Assembly (NCBI RefSeq): GCF_001436025.1
Contig: NZ_AZEQ01000009.1
Location: forward strand, 1 to 64,000
DNA from: Limosilactobacillus mucosae DSM 13345
Lineage (GTDB): Bacteria > Bacillota > Bacilli > Lactobacillales > Lactobacillaceae
Length of the DNA stretch: 64,000 nt
Reading direction: 5' to 3'
In this document: positions 1 through 7,311 of the stretch, piece after piece
How positions within the stretch are numbered: position 1 is the stretch's first letter
Layout of the letters: every line of letters starts with the position of its first letter
Made by a program: the position numbers and the translations under genes
The notes under the pieces: model-generated
What the model was told of the DNA's origin: nothing
Databases searched by the model: none
The model's input: only the letters and a program-made list of their open reading frames with translations

Positions 1-1
1 T

Positions 2-3000
2 GCTCAGAAGCAAAACAATTCGGCAAACGGCCAAGTTGTCGATTCCTCAACCGTCATTCAGAAACTGGTTGTTGACCATGATAGTGGTAGTACTGTATCG
101 GTCACAAACGTTGTCAATGGCACTGTTAACGAGTTGAAAGACGCCATGCTCAATGGTGCTGACCATATGGGTGATGGCTATTGGATCGGTTCTATTGATC
201 GCACCAAACCAGCAACATTCACAGTAACATACAGTAATCTTTCTAAAATTACTTATAATGGCCGTAAGATCACAAAAGTTACCTATGACGTAACCTTGAC
301 GCCTCATAGCGATAGTGATGAGGGTTACGATTTTGGCGTTCTGAATGATTTTGCTTATGGGCTGTACTTGAACAGAGATATTGCAAACCTAAAAATGAAG
401 ATGTATTACGATAATGGCGAGCTGGTTGACTTCTCAGCTGGGAACGCCTACTTATCCGTAAACTCGCTAAACAACTACACGAACAACCTCAAAGCCTACT
501 CGATTGAAACGGTACGTGTTAACAGTGGCGGCCAGGCACTGGCTTTACGTGGCTCAAGTGTAACGGTTCATAATGGCAACACTTTGTACTCAGACAAAGC
601 TAACACTTGGACTACCGATGGTCATTACGCGGCTACTGATGATAGTGCAAACAAAGAGTCGTTTGAGCTAAATCCTAACTCAGTTACCGATAGCAACATT
701 CCTAAGGGCTGGGACACTACTGATAGCGCTAGTCGTTACTATGGCGCCGGTCTGGTTAAGCTGACTGGTACGGTATTAGACTTCGATCTCTACGCTGATA
801 ATACCGGTATTCCAGAAGGAACATATTGGCGTAATGGATTATGGTACAACACTTCGACCATTATTCCGGTTACGCCAACGACTGAAATTCACTATCACTA
901 CAACGTAGCAAAAGTACGTCAAACTCCTACTTCTGAAAAGCTTTCTTACCAATACCACAACCTGAACGTGGCAACAACGCCAGACAAGAACTGGACACAG
1001 GGCGATCAGGTCGTAACGGGTAAGACGGAGATTGCTGGGGACGTGGCCACGGCAACGATCAGCATGAACTACGCTAAGCCAAGCGACTCCAAAGAGTCCA
1101 TGAGCAAGCTGGCCGTAACCGACAACTACTCACAAATGGCTAAGTATGTCACTTACCAAGGTGCGCAAGTCTACGAAAACGATCAGCTGGCTACCGATCA
1201 GTACAACATCGTCAACGATGCCAAGAATGGTACGGTAACGGCAACGCGTAAGGACGCTTCTAAAGCGCCAGGCGGTTCAATCAAGCTGGTGGTTGACTTT
1301 AAGATCAACGAGAACACGCCATCCGGCACGAAGCTGATCAACGGCGGTTCGGCAACGATCAACAACGAAACGGCAACGACGCCTGAAGTACCGGTTAATA
1401 CCTATGACCAGACCGCTGACAAGCACTGGATCGAGGGCAGCCAGGTTGTTGACGGTAAGACGTACATCAACGATGACGTGATTACCACCAAGGTTGATAT
1501 GAGTCTGCCGGATCCATCAACGCTGGCTCATAGCTTGACCAACGTAACGATTGACGATAACTACACGGACTTTGCCAACAAAGCTAAGCTCCAGTCCTAC
1601 CGGGTTGAAGAAAACGGTAATGACGTTACCGATCAATACACCGTTACCAACAAGGACGGTCATCTGACGGCGGTTCGTAAGGACGCCTCAACAGCGCCAG
1701 CTGGGACGGCATCTCTGATTGCTACCTGGCTAATCAACTCTGACGTAGCTTCTGGCACGACGTTTACCAACGCTGGCTCTGGCCGGATCAACAACCATAC
1801 CGTTGATACCAACACGCCAATTGTCAAGACCTACGAACAGACGGCCAACAAACACTGGGTCGAAGGCTCACAAACGGTTGATGACAAGACCTACATCAAC
1901 GGTGACACAATTCACGCACGCGTTGAGATGAGCCTGCCAAACAAGTCTGATCTGGCTAAGCCATTGACGGACGTAACCTTGGTTGACGACTACAGCGAGT
2001 TCCAGAAGAACGTGACCTACCAAAGCGCTCAAGTCATTGAAAACGGTAAGGACGCCACGAGTCAATACACGATTACCAATGTCGGCGGTAAGATTACGGC
2101 GATGCGTAAGACGCCAGGCGATGCACCAGCCGGAAACGTTCAGCTGCTGGTCAACTTTAAGATCAACGATGGCGTTGCTTCTGGGACGACGTTTACCAAC
2201 CGTGGCTCTGGTCGGATCAACAACCACACGGTCAACACCAACAATGCCAAGGTCGTTACCTACGTCCAATCCACTGACAAGCACTGGGTTGAGGGGACGC
2301 AAACGGTTGATGGCAAGACCTATGTTGACGGCGATACGGTCAACGCCGAAATTTCTTCCAACTTACCAGATCCATCAACCTTGGCTAAGAAGCTGACGGG
2401 CATCAAGATTACTGATGACTACACCAACTTCATGAGCCATGTTGAAGTTGAAAGTGTCAAGGTCAAGGAAAACGATAAGGACGTTTCGACGGAGTACGAT
2501 ATTACGATCAAGGACGGCAAGATCGTTGCTACGCGCAAGGACGCTTCTAAGGCTCCTGGCGGCACGGTCAAGCTGGACGTGACCTTCAAGGTTAAGGACG
2601 ATGTAGCTTCTGGTACGGTCTTCCAAAACTCTGGGGCCGTTATGATCAACGACTCTACGGTTGAAACTCCTAAGCCAACGGTTGTGACATACAAGCAGAC
2701 CAGTGATAAGCACTGGACTGAAGGCTCGCAAGACGTTGACGGCAAGGTTTACGTCAGCGGTGACGAAGCCCAAGCCGATGTTTCCATGAGCTTGCCGGAT
2801 CCAAGTGCGCTGGCCAAGGCCTTGACTAAGGTTGAAGTCGTTGACGACTACTCCAGTTTTGCCGACAAGGTTGACTACAAGGACGCTAAGGTCTACGAAA
2901 ACGGGGTCGATGTAACCAGCGAGTACGAGATCGTCAACAAGGACGGCAAGGTAACAGCTACTCGCAAGGACGCTTCCAAGGCGCCTAAGGGTACGGTCGA

Positions 3001-4741
3001 TCTGCACGTTACCTGGACGATCCATAGCGACGTTGCCAACGGTACGGAACTGACCAACAATGGTTCCGGGACGATCAACAGCGAAACCGTTAAGACGCCT
3101 AGCCGTAAGGTAACGGTCTACACCCAAGATGCTGACAAGCACTGGGTTGAAGGTGACCAAACGGTTGACAACAAGACCTACGTTGACGGCGATGAAGCTC
3201 ACGGTCGCGTGACGATGAGCCTGCCGGATCCATCAATGCTGGCCAAGAAGCTGTCTGATGTCACGCTGGTTGATGACTACACGGACTTCATGGACAAGGT
3301 TACTTATGAAAGTGCCCAGGTCTTTGAAAACGGTAAGGATATGACTGCTGAATATATCATTACCAACGTCAACGGTAAGGTAACAGCAATGCGTAAGGAC
3401 CCAAGCACTACGCCAGCTGGGCACGCGCAACTGCTGGTCAACTTCAAGATCAACGATGACGTTAAGAGCGGTACGGTCCTGACCAACAAGGGTTCTGGCC
3501 GGATCAACAACAAGACGGTCTCAACCAACGAAGCCAAGATCACGGTCTACACCCAAGATGCTGACAAGCACTGGACTGAGGGCAGCCAAGTTGTTGATGG
3601 CGAGGTCTTCGTCGATGGCGCCATCACGCACGCAACCGTAACGACGACTCTGCCAGATCAATCCACGCTGGCTAAGCCATTGACTGATATCACGATTACT
3701 GATGATTACAGCCAGTTTGCTGACAAGGTGGACCTGCAAGACGTTCACGTGCTTGAAAATGACAAGGACGTCACGGATCAATACACGATCACCAAGCAGG
3801 ACGGTAAGGTCGTAGCAACTCGAAAGGACGCCTCAAAGGCTCCTGCTGGTAAGGCTCAACTGGTTCTGACGTTTAAGCTTCATGCTGACGTCGAGTCCGG
3901 CACCAAGCTGATCAACAAGGGTTCGTCAATGATCAACAAGCACACGGTTTCCACCAACGATGCAACGATCACGACGTTCAAGCCAAATCCAAAGAAGGAT
4001 ATCGTGGTCTCGGTTGACAACACCAAGAGTCTGAATGGTGCTAACATTGACCTGAACAGCACGTTTGACTACAAGCTTGAAGGGGCAACGTTGCCGATGA
4101 ACAGCAATGCACTGTCAGAATACGGCTTCCACGATGACTACGATCAGACTCATGATCAGTACAACGGCGGTTACGTTGTCTTGCTGAACAACGACGTTAC
4201 GCTGACTGACGGTACGGTCCTGAAGAAGGGTACCGATGTAACGAAGTACACGACGCAGACGATCGATCAGGAAAACGGTAAGGTTGATATCGAGTTCGAT
4301 AGCGACTTCTTGGCCAAGGTTGATCGTACCAAGTCAGAATTTGGGGCTACGGCTTACCTGGCCATGACGCGGATCAAGGCCGGGGACGTGGAAAACAAGT
4401 ACACGAACACCATCAACGGCACTGAATTCACTTCCAACACGGTAACCTCACACACCGATGAGCCTAAGCCAAATACGCCAGAAACTCCTTCCACGCCAAA
4501 GACTGAAACGCCTACGACGCCTCAGTCAACGACACCAGAAACGCCAATCAAGACTAGTCAACAGCCAGTCTTTGCGTCGGTTCAACCAGCAACGGTAGCT
4601 GCGGAACGTCAGGCAACACCACAACAGGCACTGCCACAAACTGGTAACGACAAGGACGAAGCTCTGGCACTGACTGGACTGGCCAGCCTGCTGTTCGGTT
4701 TGGGAACGTTGGGTCTCAAGAAGCGTCGTCGTCGTGCCTAG
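2..4741 (+). CDS. LPXTG-anchored repeat adhesin, SspB-C2 type (5' end outside window)
   Basis: The reading frame is open to the left edge of the window, so the true start and signal peptide lie upstream; about 1,580 residues are visible. After about 320 residues of unassigned N-terminal sequence come seven tandem repeats of about 143 residues, each opening with a DKHW-EG-Q pattern and containing MSLPDPS, a DDYS/T-like segment, ENGKDVT and RKDAS. A C-terminal domain of about 150 residues (DYKLEG, EYGFHDDYDQ, AYLAMTRIKAGD) matches my recollection of the SspB C2-type isopeptide-forming adhesin domain. A Pro/Thr-rich wall-spanning segment, LPQTG, a hydrophobic helix and KKRRRR follow, so the protein is sortase-anchored to peptidoglycan. 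The role is presumably adhesion; the ligand is unknown. A terminator follows the stop codon. Confidence 0.9.
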   Translation, partial: AQKQNNSANGQVVDSSTVIQKLVVDHDSGSTVSVTNVVNGTVNELKDAMLNGADHMGDGYWIGSIDRTKPATFTVTYSNLSKITYNGRKITKVTYDVTLTPHSDSDEGYDFGVLNDFAYGLYLNRDIANLKMKMYYDNGELVDFSAGNAYLSVNSLNNYTNNLKAYSIETVRVNSGGQALALRGSSVTVHNGNTLYSDKANTWTTDGHYAATDDSANKESFELNPNSVTDSNIPKGWDTTDSASRYYGAGLVKLTGTVLDFDLYADNTGIPEGTYWRNGLWYNTSTIIPVTPTTEIHYHYNVAKVRQTPTSEKLSYQYHNLNVATTPDKNWTQGDQVVTGKTEIAGDVATATISMNYAKPSDSKESMSKLAVTDNYSQMAKYVTYQGAQVYENDQLATDQYNIVNDAKNGTVTATRKDASKAPGGSIKLVVDFKINENTPSGTKLINGGSATINNETATTPEVPVNTYDQTADKHWIEGSQVVDGKTYINDDVITTKVDMSLPDPSTLAHSLTNVTIDDNYTDFANKAKLQSYRVEENGNDVTDQYTVTNKDGHLTAVRKDASTAPAGTASLIATWLINSDVASGTTFTNAGSGRINNHTVDTNTPIVKTYEQTANKHWVEGSQTVDDKTYINGDTIHARVEMSLPNKSDLAKPLTDVTLVDDYSEFQKNVTYQSAQVIENGKDATSQYTITNVGGKITAMRKTPGDAPAGNVQLLVNFKINDGVASGTTFTNRGSGRINNHTVNTNNAKVVTYVQSTDKHWVEGTQTVDGKTYVDGDTVNAEISSNLPDPSTLAKKLTGIKITDDYTNFMSHVEVESVKVKENDKDVSTEYDITIKDGKIVATRKDASKAPGGTVKLDVTFKVKDDVASGTVFQNSGAVMINDSTVETPKPTVVTYKQTSDKHWTEGSQDVDGKVYVSGDEAQADVSMSLPDPSALAKALTKVEVVDDYSSFADKVDYKDAKVYENGVDVTSEYEIVNKDGKVTATRKDASKAPKGTVDLHVTWTIHSDVANGTELTNNGSGTINSETVKTPSRKVTVYTQDADKHWVEGDQTVDNKTYVDGDEAHGRVTMSLPDPSMLAKKLSDVTLVDDYTDFMDKVTYESAQVFENGKDMTAEYIITNVNGKVTAMRKDPSTTPAGHAQLLVNFKINDDVKSGTVLTNKGSGRINNKTVSTNEAKITVYTQDADKHWTEGSQVVDGEVFVDGAITHATVTTTLPDQSTLAKPLTDITITDDYSQFADKVDLQDVHVLENDKDVTDQYTITKQDGKVVATRKDASKAPAGKAQLVLTFKLHADVESGTKLINKGSSMINKHTVSTNDATITTFKPNPKKDIVVSVDNTKSLNGANIDLNSTFDYKLEGATLPMNSNALSEYGFHDDYDQTHDQYNGGYVVLLNNDVTLTDGTVLKKGTDVTKYTTQTIDQENGKVDIEFDSDFLAKVDRTKSEFGATAYLAMTRIKAGDVENKYTNTINGTEFTSNTVTSHTDEPKPNTPETPSTPKTETPTTPQSTTPETPIKTSQQPVFASVQPATVAAERQATPQQALPQTGNDKDEALALTGLASLLFGLGTLGLKKRRRRA
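977..3985 (+). repeat. Seven tandem coding repeats of about 429 bp
   Basis: The DKHW motif recurs at 1412, 1841, 2270, 2699, 3128 and 3557, exactly 429 bp (143 codons) apart, preceded by a more divergent 435-bp unit from about 977. Long identical stretches at the DNA level make this a substrate for recombination that would add or remove whole in-frame units. Confidence 0.92.
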
Positions 4742-4796
4742 TTAATTCCTCAGATTAATTGATATTCTCTCCTAAAATTCTTTGTTCAATACGGAA

Positions 4797-4820
4797 AGGC
4801 AGGCTTCGGCCTGTCTTTTT
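4797..4820 (+). terminator. Rho-independent terminator of the adhesin gene
   Basis: AGGCAGGC (4797-4804), loop TTCG, then GCCTGTCT (4809-4816) gives an 8-bp stem with one G-T pair, followed by a run of T. Confidence 0.9.
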
Positions 4821-4840
4821 TAGTGAGAGGGGGTGAGAAA

Positions 4841-5065
4841 ATGAAACTGAAAAATCTGAATCTGGTCCAGTTGCGGTTTGCGCAGGCTGGCGTTACGGCT
4901 AACGTGGCCACCTGGAAACAGCTGGAACAGCAACTATCAGTCGAGGATCAGATCAACTGTGTACTAGCCTTGGCCAAAGAACCGGAACCACAACCGATCC
5001 TGCGCCGGTTGATTGTTTCTAAGAGTCGAGAACAGGTTGCACAACGACGACAAAATCATCAGTAA
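4841..5065 (+). CDS. Hypothetical 74-aa protein
   Basis: A small protein starting MKLKNLNLVQLRFAQAGV, rich in Gln, Leu and Arg, with no membrane segment and no family I recognise. The ATG at 4841 is preceded by a purine-rich GAGAGGGGGTGAG ribosome binding site, and a clear terminator follows the stop, so it is probably a genuine monocistronic gene. It is the first gene of the accessory island that also holds Fic, phosphatase, redoxin and TOPRIM genes. A similar base composition to those neighbours suggests it arrived with them, but this is inference. Its function is unknown. Confidence 0.6.
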   Translation: MKLKNLNLVQLRFAQAGVTANVATWKQLEQQLSVEDQINCVLALAKEPEPQPILRRLIVSKSREQVAQRRQNHQ

Positions 5066-5068
5066 ACT

Positions 5069-5102
5069 AAAAAAGGGTCAGTCATTACGACTGGCCTTTT
5101 TA
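5069..5102 (+). terminator. Rho-independent terminator
   Basis: AAAAAGGGTCAGTC (5070-5083), loop ATTAC, then GACTGGCCTTTTT (5089-5101). It lies downstream of the 74-aa gene. The A-run on the left could also let it terminate leftward transcription. Confidence 0.88.
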
Positions 5103-5121
5103 TATGGCGCTATTTTGAGTC

Positions 5122-5149
5122 AACTTCGTGCCATGCTTGGGACGAAGTT
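5122..5149. repeat. 28-bp inverted repeat, copy 1
   Basis: AACTTCGT at 5122-5129 and ACGAAGTT at 5142-5149, with inner CCA/TGG also pairing. It lies 4 bp beyond the fic stop codon. Related copies are at 6073-6100 and 6969-6996. Confidence 0.85.
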
Positions 5150-5153
5150 GAAG

Positions 5154-5915
5154 TTAGCGACGTGGCTGTTTTGGTTTGTTCTGGTTTCTTTGTTTCTGTA
5201 GATAGTTGCCGTAAACCTGTTCAAAAGCATACGCATATTGATCCATGGCATTGCCAAACGTATCAATCAAATAGCCTGGTGTCCGCTTAAATTCGCGTAA
5301 ACCACGGATATAAAAGGGACGATCTTCATCTGCGAGGATAAATGGTATGACTCGATTGCGACACCGCTCCTTAAATAACAGCATTCGGCCAATTCGGCCA
5401 TTGCCATCACTGAATGGGTGGATTCTTTCAAAACCGTAGTGAAAAGCTGCATAGTCGCTCAATTCAGTCTGCCGTTGCTTATTCCAAAGCTTTAACAGAT
5501 GTGCTAACTGATCGGGGACCTGATCAGCAGGGACGGTATTAACGGTTTGCAACTGTCCAATGACGTTATTTTTATGCTTAAAGTCACCAATGACTTCCTG
5601 AGTTCCCCGACGGCTGATTGTACCTTGTTTTAAAATCCCATGAAGCTTTTTGATATAGTCCAAAGTTAATGGCTCATCAATCGAATCAAGAACATAATCA
5701 AATAAGCGAAAGTGGTTCTGCATTTCGATAATGTCGTTGCTATCGTGATTGAAAGCTGTTGCCCTATATAACTGGGCGGTTTGACCCAGGCTTAACATTG
5801 AGCCTTCAATCCGGTTGTTATGGTAGGCAAAGTTAATCTGCGTCCAGTCATATAAGCTTCTGGAACGATGATTAGCACGCTCGTTGATTAAGATTCCGGC
5901 AATGTCTTGACTCAT
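5154..5915 (-). CDS. Fic family protein (AMP/NMP-transferase fold)
   Basis: A 253-aa protein with the Fic catalytic motif HPFSDGNGRIGR at about residue 160, which contains the catalytic His, the phosphate-binding loop and the second Arg. Fic enzymes transfer AMP or another nucleotide moiety to Ser/Thr/Tyr of target proteins. An N-terminal NNRIEGS segment (about residues 35-41) resembles the class II inhibitory helix consensus S/TxxxEG/N; the Glu is present but Asn replaces Ser. I chose the ATG at 5915 because it overlaps the stop of a 46-aa upstream gene as ATGA, indicating translational coupling; an ATG four codons upstream is less likely. The target is unknown. A toxin, modifier or phage-defence role are all possible. 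Such genes are common on Lactobacillus plasmids. Confidence 0.88.
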   Translation of the reverse strand: MSQDIAGILINERANHRSRSLYDWTQINFAYHNNRIEGSMLSLGQTAQLYRATAFNHDSNDIIEMQNHFRLFDYVLDSIDEPLTLDYIKKLHGILKQGTISRRGTQEVIGDFKHKNNVIGQLQTVNTVPADQVPDQLAHLLKLWNKQRQTELSDYAAFHYGFERIHPFSDGNGRIGRMLLFKERCRNRVIPFILADEDRPFYIRGLREFKRTPGYLIDTFGNAMDQYAYAFEQVYGNYLQKQRNQNKPKQPRR

Positions 5916-6052
5916 AATTTCTCCCAATCGATATCGTCAATATTCGTCCAGCCGCTATCGTCTTTTTCACGTTGACGCACGACAGCACCGGTCCCAGTCT
6001 GCTCCAGATAGCGTGTTTCTGCTAACGCTTGGCTGTTATCTGATTCAGTCAT
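5912..6052 (-). CDS. 46-aa protein coupled to fic, possible Fic antitoxin or partner
   Basis: An ORF reading MTESDNSQALAETRYLEQ... to WEKL, with an AGAAGGA ribosome binding site upstream of the ATG at 6052 and its TGA overlapping the fic start (ATGA). The acidic C-terminus (DDIDWEKL) and short length resemble small Fic partners. A TRYLEQ segment could match the T-xxx-E part of the Fic inhibitory motif, but this is weak evidence in so short a protein. The coupling and ribosome binding site argue for real translation. The function is inferred only from position. Confidence 0.6.
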   Translation of the reverse strand: MTESDNSQALAETRYLEQTGTGAVVRQREKDDSGWTNIDDIDWEKL

Positions 6053-6072
6053 TTGAAATTCCTTCTTTCTTG

Positions 6073-6100
6073 AACTTCGTGCCAAATTTGGGACGAAGTT
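6073..6100. repeat. 28-bp inverted repeat, copy 2
   Basis: AACTTCGT (6073-6080) and ACGAAGTT (6093-6100) with inner CCAAATTTGG. It sits 2 bp after the phosphatase stop codon and just upstream of the ribosome binding site of the 46-aa gene. Confidence 0.88.
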
Positions 6101-6102
6101 GC

Positions 6103-6900
6103 CTAACTAAAAGTCTTGGCAATCGTCCCATCATCATTCAATACGACGACGTTGCCATTATGGCCTTTTAGATCACCATGACACCCATTATCAGTAAATA
6201 TCCGGGCTGGCTCGTCAATGAATTGAACGGAGACTACCGGGCATTGATAGTCCTTGGTATCACTCAAGATCTCATCATCAGGATAGCCAACGTGTGGATC
6301 GTTAAAGAAACCGTTGATTAAGCAGGTTGGGGTATGTCCGGTGACAATCGTCTTGCCAGTCTGATTATGAGCAAAGACGGTAAACAGCTTGTCAGCACTT
6401 TGATTTTCCCAGCCGTACCAGTATTCCTCGCGTGCCCAAAGCTTATAGTCGCGATCGGTTGGCGAACCATCAGGCTTGATACCGGCATGAACGAAAGTAA
6501 TGTTATCCGTCTGGTAGTCCAAAGGCAAGCCTTTGATGAATTGATAATAGTCAGTTTCCTGCAAAAGTCTTTTGGCCATGCGCTTGCTACAGCAATGATT
6601 AAGGTCCAGCAAAGACTTAATTGTCGTCTTAGCGCCATTACCATACCAGACCGCTGCAAAGAAGTCGTCCTGTTGATCGATAAAGTCCAGCATCATCTGT
6701 TCATGGTTGCCTAACAGCGCAATGGCACCGGCTTTGACCGATGTCATTACATAATCAAGGGTTTCCTTACTGAAGGGGCGGCCATCGATATAATCGCCGC
6801 CAAAAACTAATCGGGACTTGGGATAGACTTGTTTCGCCCGTTCTACCAGATCAATCCAGGGCTGGCCAGTCCCATGTGGATCAGATGCAAAGATGTACAT
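6103..6900 (-). CDS. PPP-family metallophosphatase
   Basis: A 265-aa protein with the full set of calcineurin-like PPP motifs: DPHG near the N-terminus, GDYIDG, GNHEQM, then VHAG and TGHTP. These residues bind the dinuclear metal centre and phosphate. The closest recognisable types are diadenosine tetraphosphatase or PrpA-like serine/threonine phosphatases; substrate cannot be told from sequence. The ATG at 6900 was chosen because GAGG lies 8 nt upstream; GTG and ATG codons slightly upstream overlap that site. It is transcribed leftward towards the 46-aa/fic pair and is bracketed by copies of the 28-bp inverted repeat. A nucleotide-transferring Fic beside a phosphatase invites the idea of opposing activities, but that is speculation. 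Confidence 0.85.
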   Translation of the reverse strand: MYIFASDPHGTGQPWIDLVERAKQVYPKSRLVFGGDYIDGRPFSKETLDYVMTSVKAGAIALLGNHEQMMLDFIDQQDDFFAAVWYGNGAKTTIKSLLDLNHCCSKRMAKRLLQETDYYQFIKGLPLDYQTDNITFVHAGIKPDGSPTDRDYKLWAREEYWYGWENQSADKLFTVFAHNQTGKTIVTGHTPTCLINGFFNDPHVGYPDDEILSDTKDYQCPVVSVQFIDEPARIFTDNGCHGDLKGHNGNVVVLNDDGTIAKTFS

Positions 6901-6968
6901 AACCATCACCTCAATATTTGTCTGGCCCTATCTTACTTCAACATAGGATTTTTACAATCTTGATGCTT

Positions 6969-6996
6969 AACTTCGTCTCACGTTTGGGACGAGGTT
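6969..6996. repeat. 28-bp inverted repeat, copy 3 (diverged)
   Basis: AACTTCGT (6969-6976) and ACGAGGTT (6989-6996), sharing TTTGGGACGA with copy 2. It lies in the divergent region between the phosphatase and redoxin genes, roughly 70 bp from each start. Confidence 0.75.
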
Positions 6997-7063
6997 GGCC
7001 AAAGATACGGATTATCGGTTTCTCCCTTAGCATTACTGTAAAACCAAATAAGGGGGAACTATC

Positions 7064-7306
7064 ATGATTAAAGTATTCACCAAGGACGGCTGTCCGCAAT
7101 GCAAAATGACCACGATGTTTTTGATCCGCCACCACGTCAAGTTCTTGAATATCAACGTCAGTGAAAATCCGCAATATGCGCAGAGTCTGCGTGACAAGGG
7201 CTATCGCTCAGTGCCGATCGTTGTAACCGAGTTTGAAGAATGGTCTGGGTTTCGGCCAGATCGGCTGAAGGCGGTCGTTAGCCGTCACCAAGAAGTCTTG
7301 AGGTGA
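7064..7306 (+). CDS. NrdH-like glutaredoxin/redoxin
   Basis: An 80-aa thioredoxin-fold protein with the redox motif CPQC at residues 11-14, a cis-Pro region SVPIVV and a C-terminal GFRPDRL typical of NrdH redoxins. NrdH donates electrons to class Ib ribonucleotide reductase, but no nrdEF is nearby, so here the partner is unknown. The ATG at 7064 follows an AGGGGGAA ribosome binding site. Its stop codon is only 5 bp before the start of the TOPRIM gene, so the two form an operon. Redoxins of this type travel on Lactobacillus plasmids and phages, consistent with the island setting. Confidence 0.85.
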   Translation: MIKVFTKDGCPQCKMTTMFLIRHHVKFLNINVSENPQYAQSLRDKGYRSVPIVVTEFEEWSGFRPDRLKAVVSRHQEVLR

Positions 7307-7311
7307 TCACG

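Noticed and set aside
1868-3781. Long open frames on the strand opposite the adhesin
   Set aside because: They mirror the repeat units and arise from the codon pattern of the repeated gene; no ribosome binding sites or independent conservation are visible.
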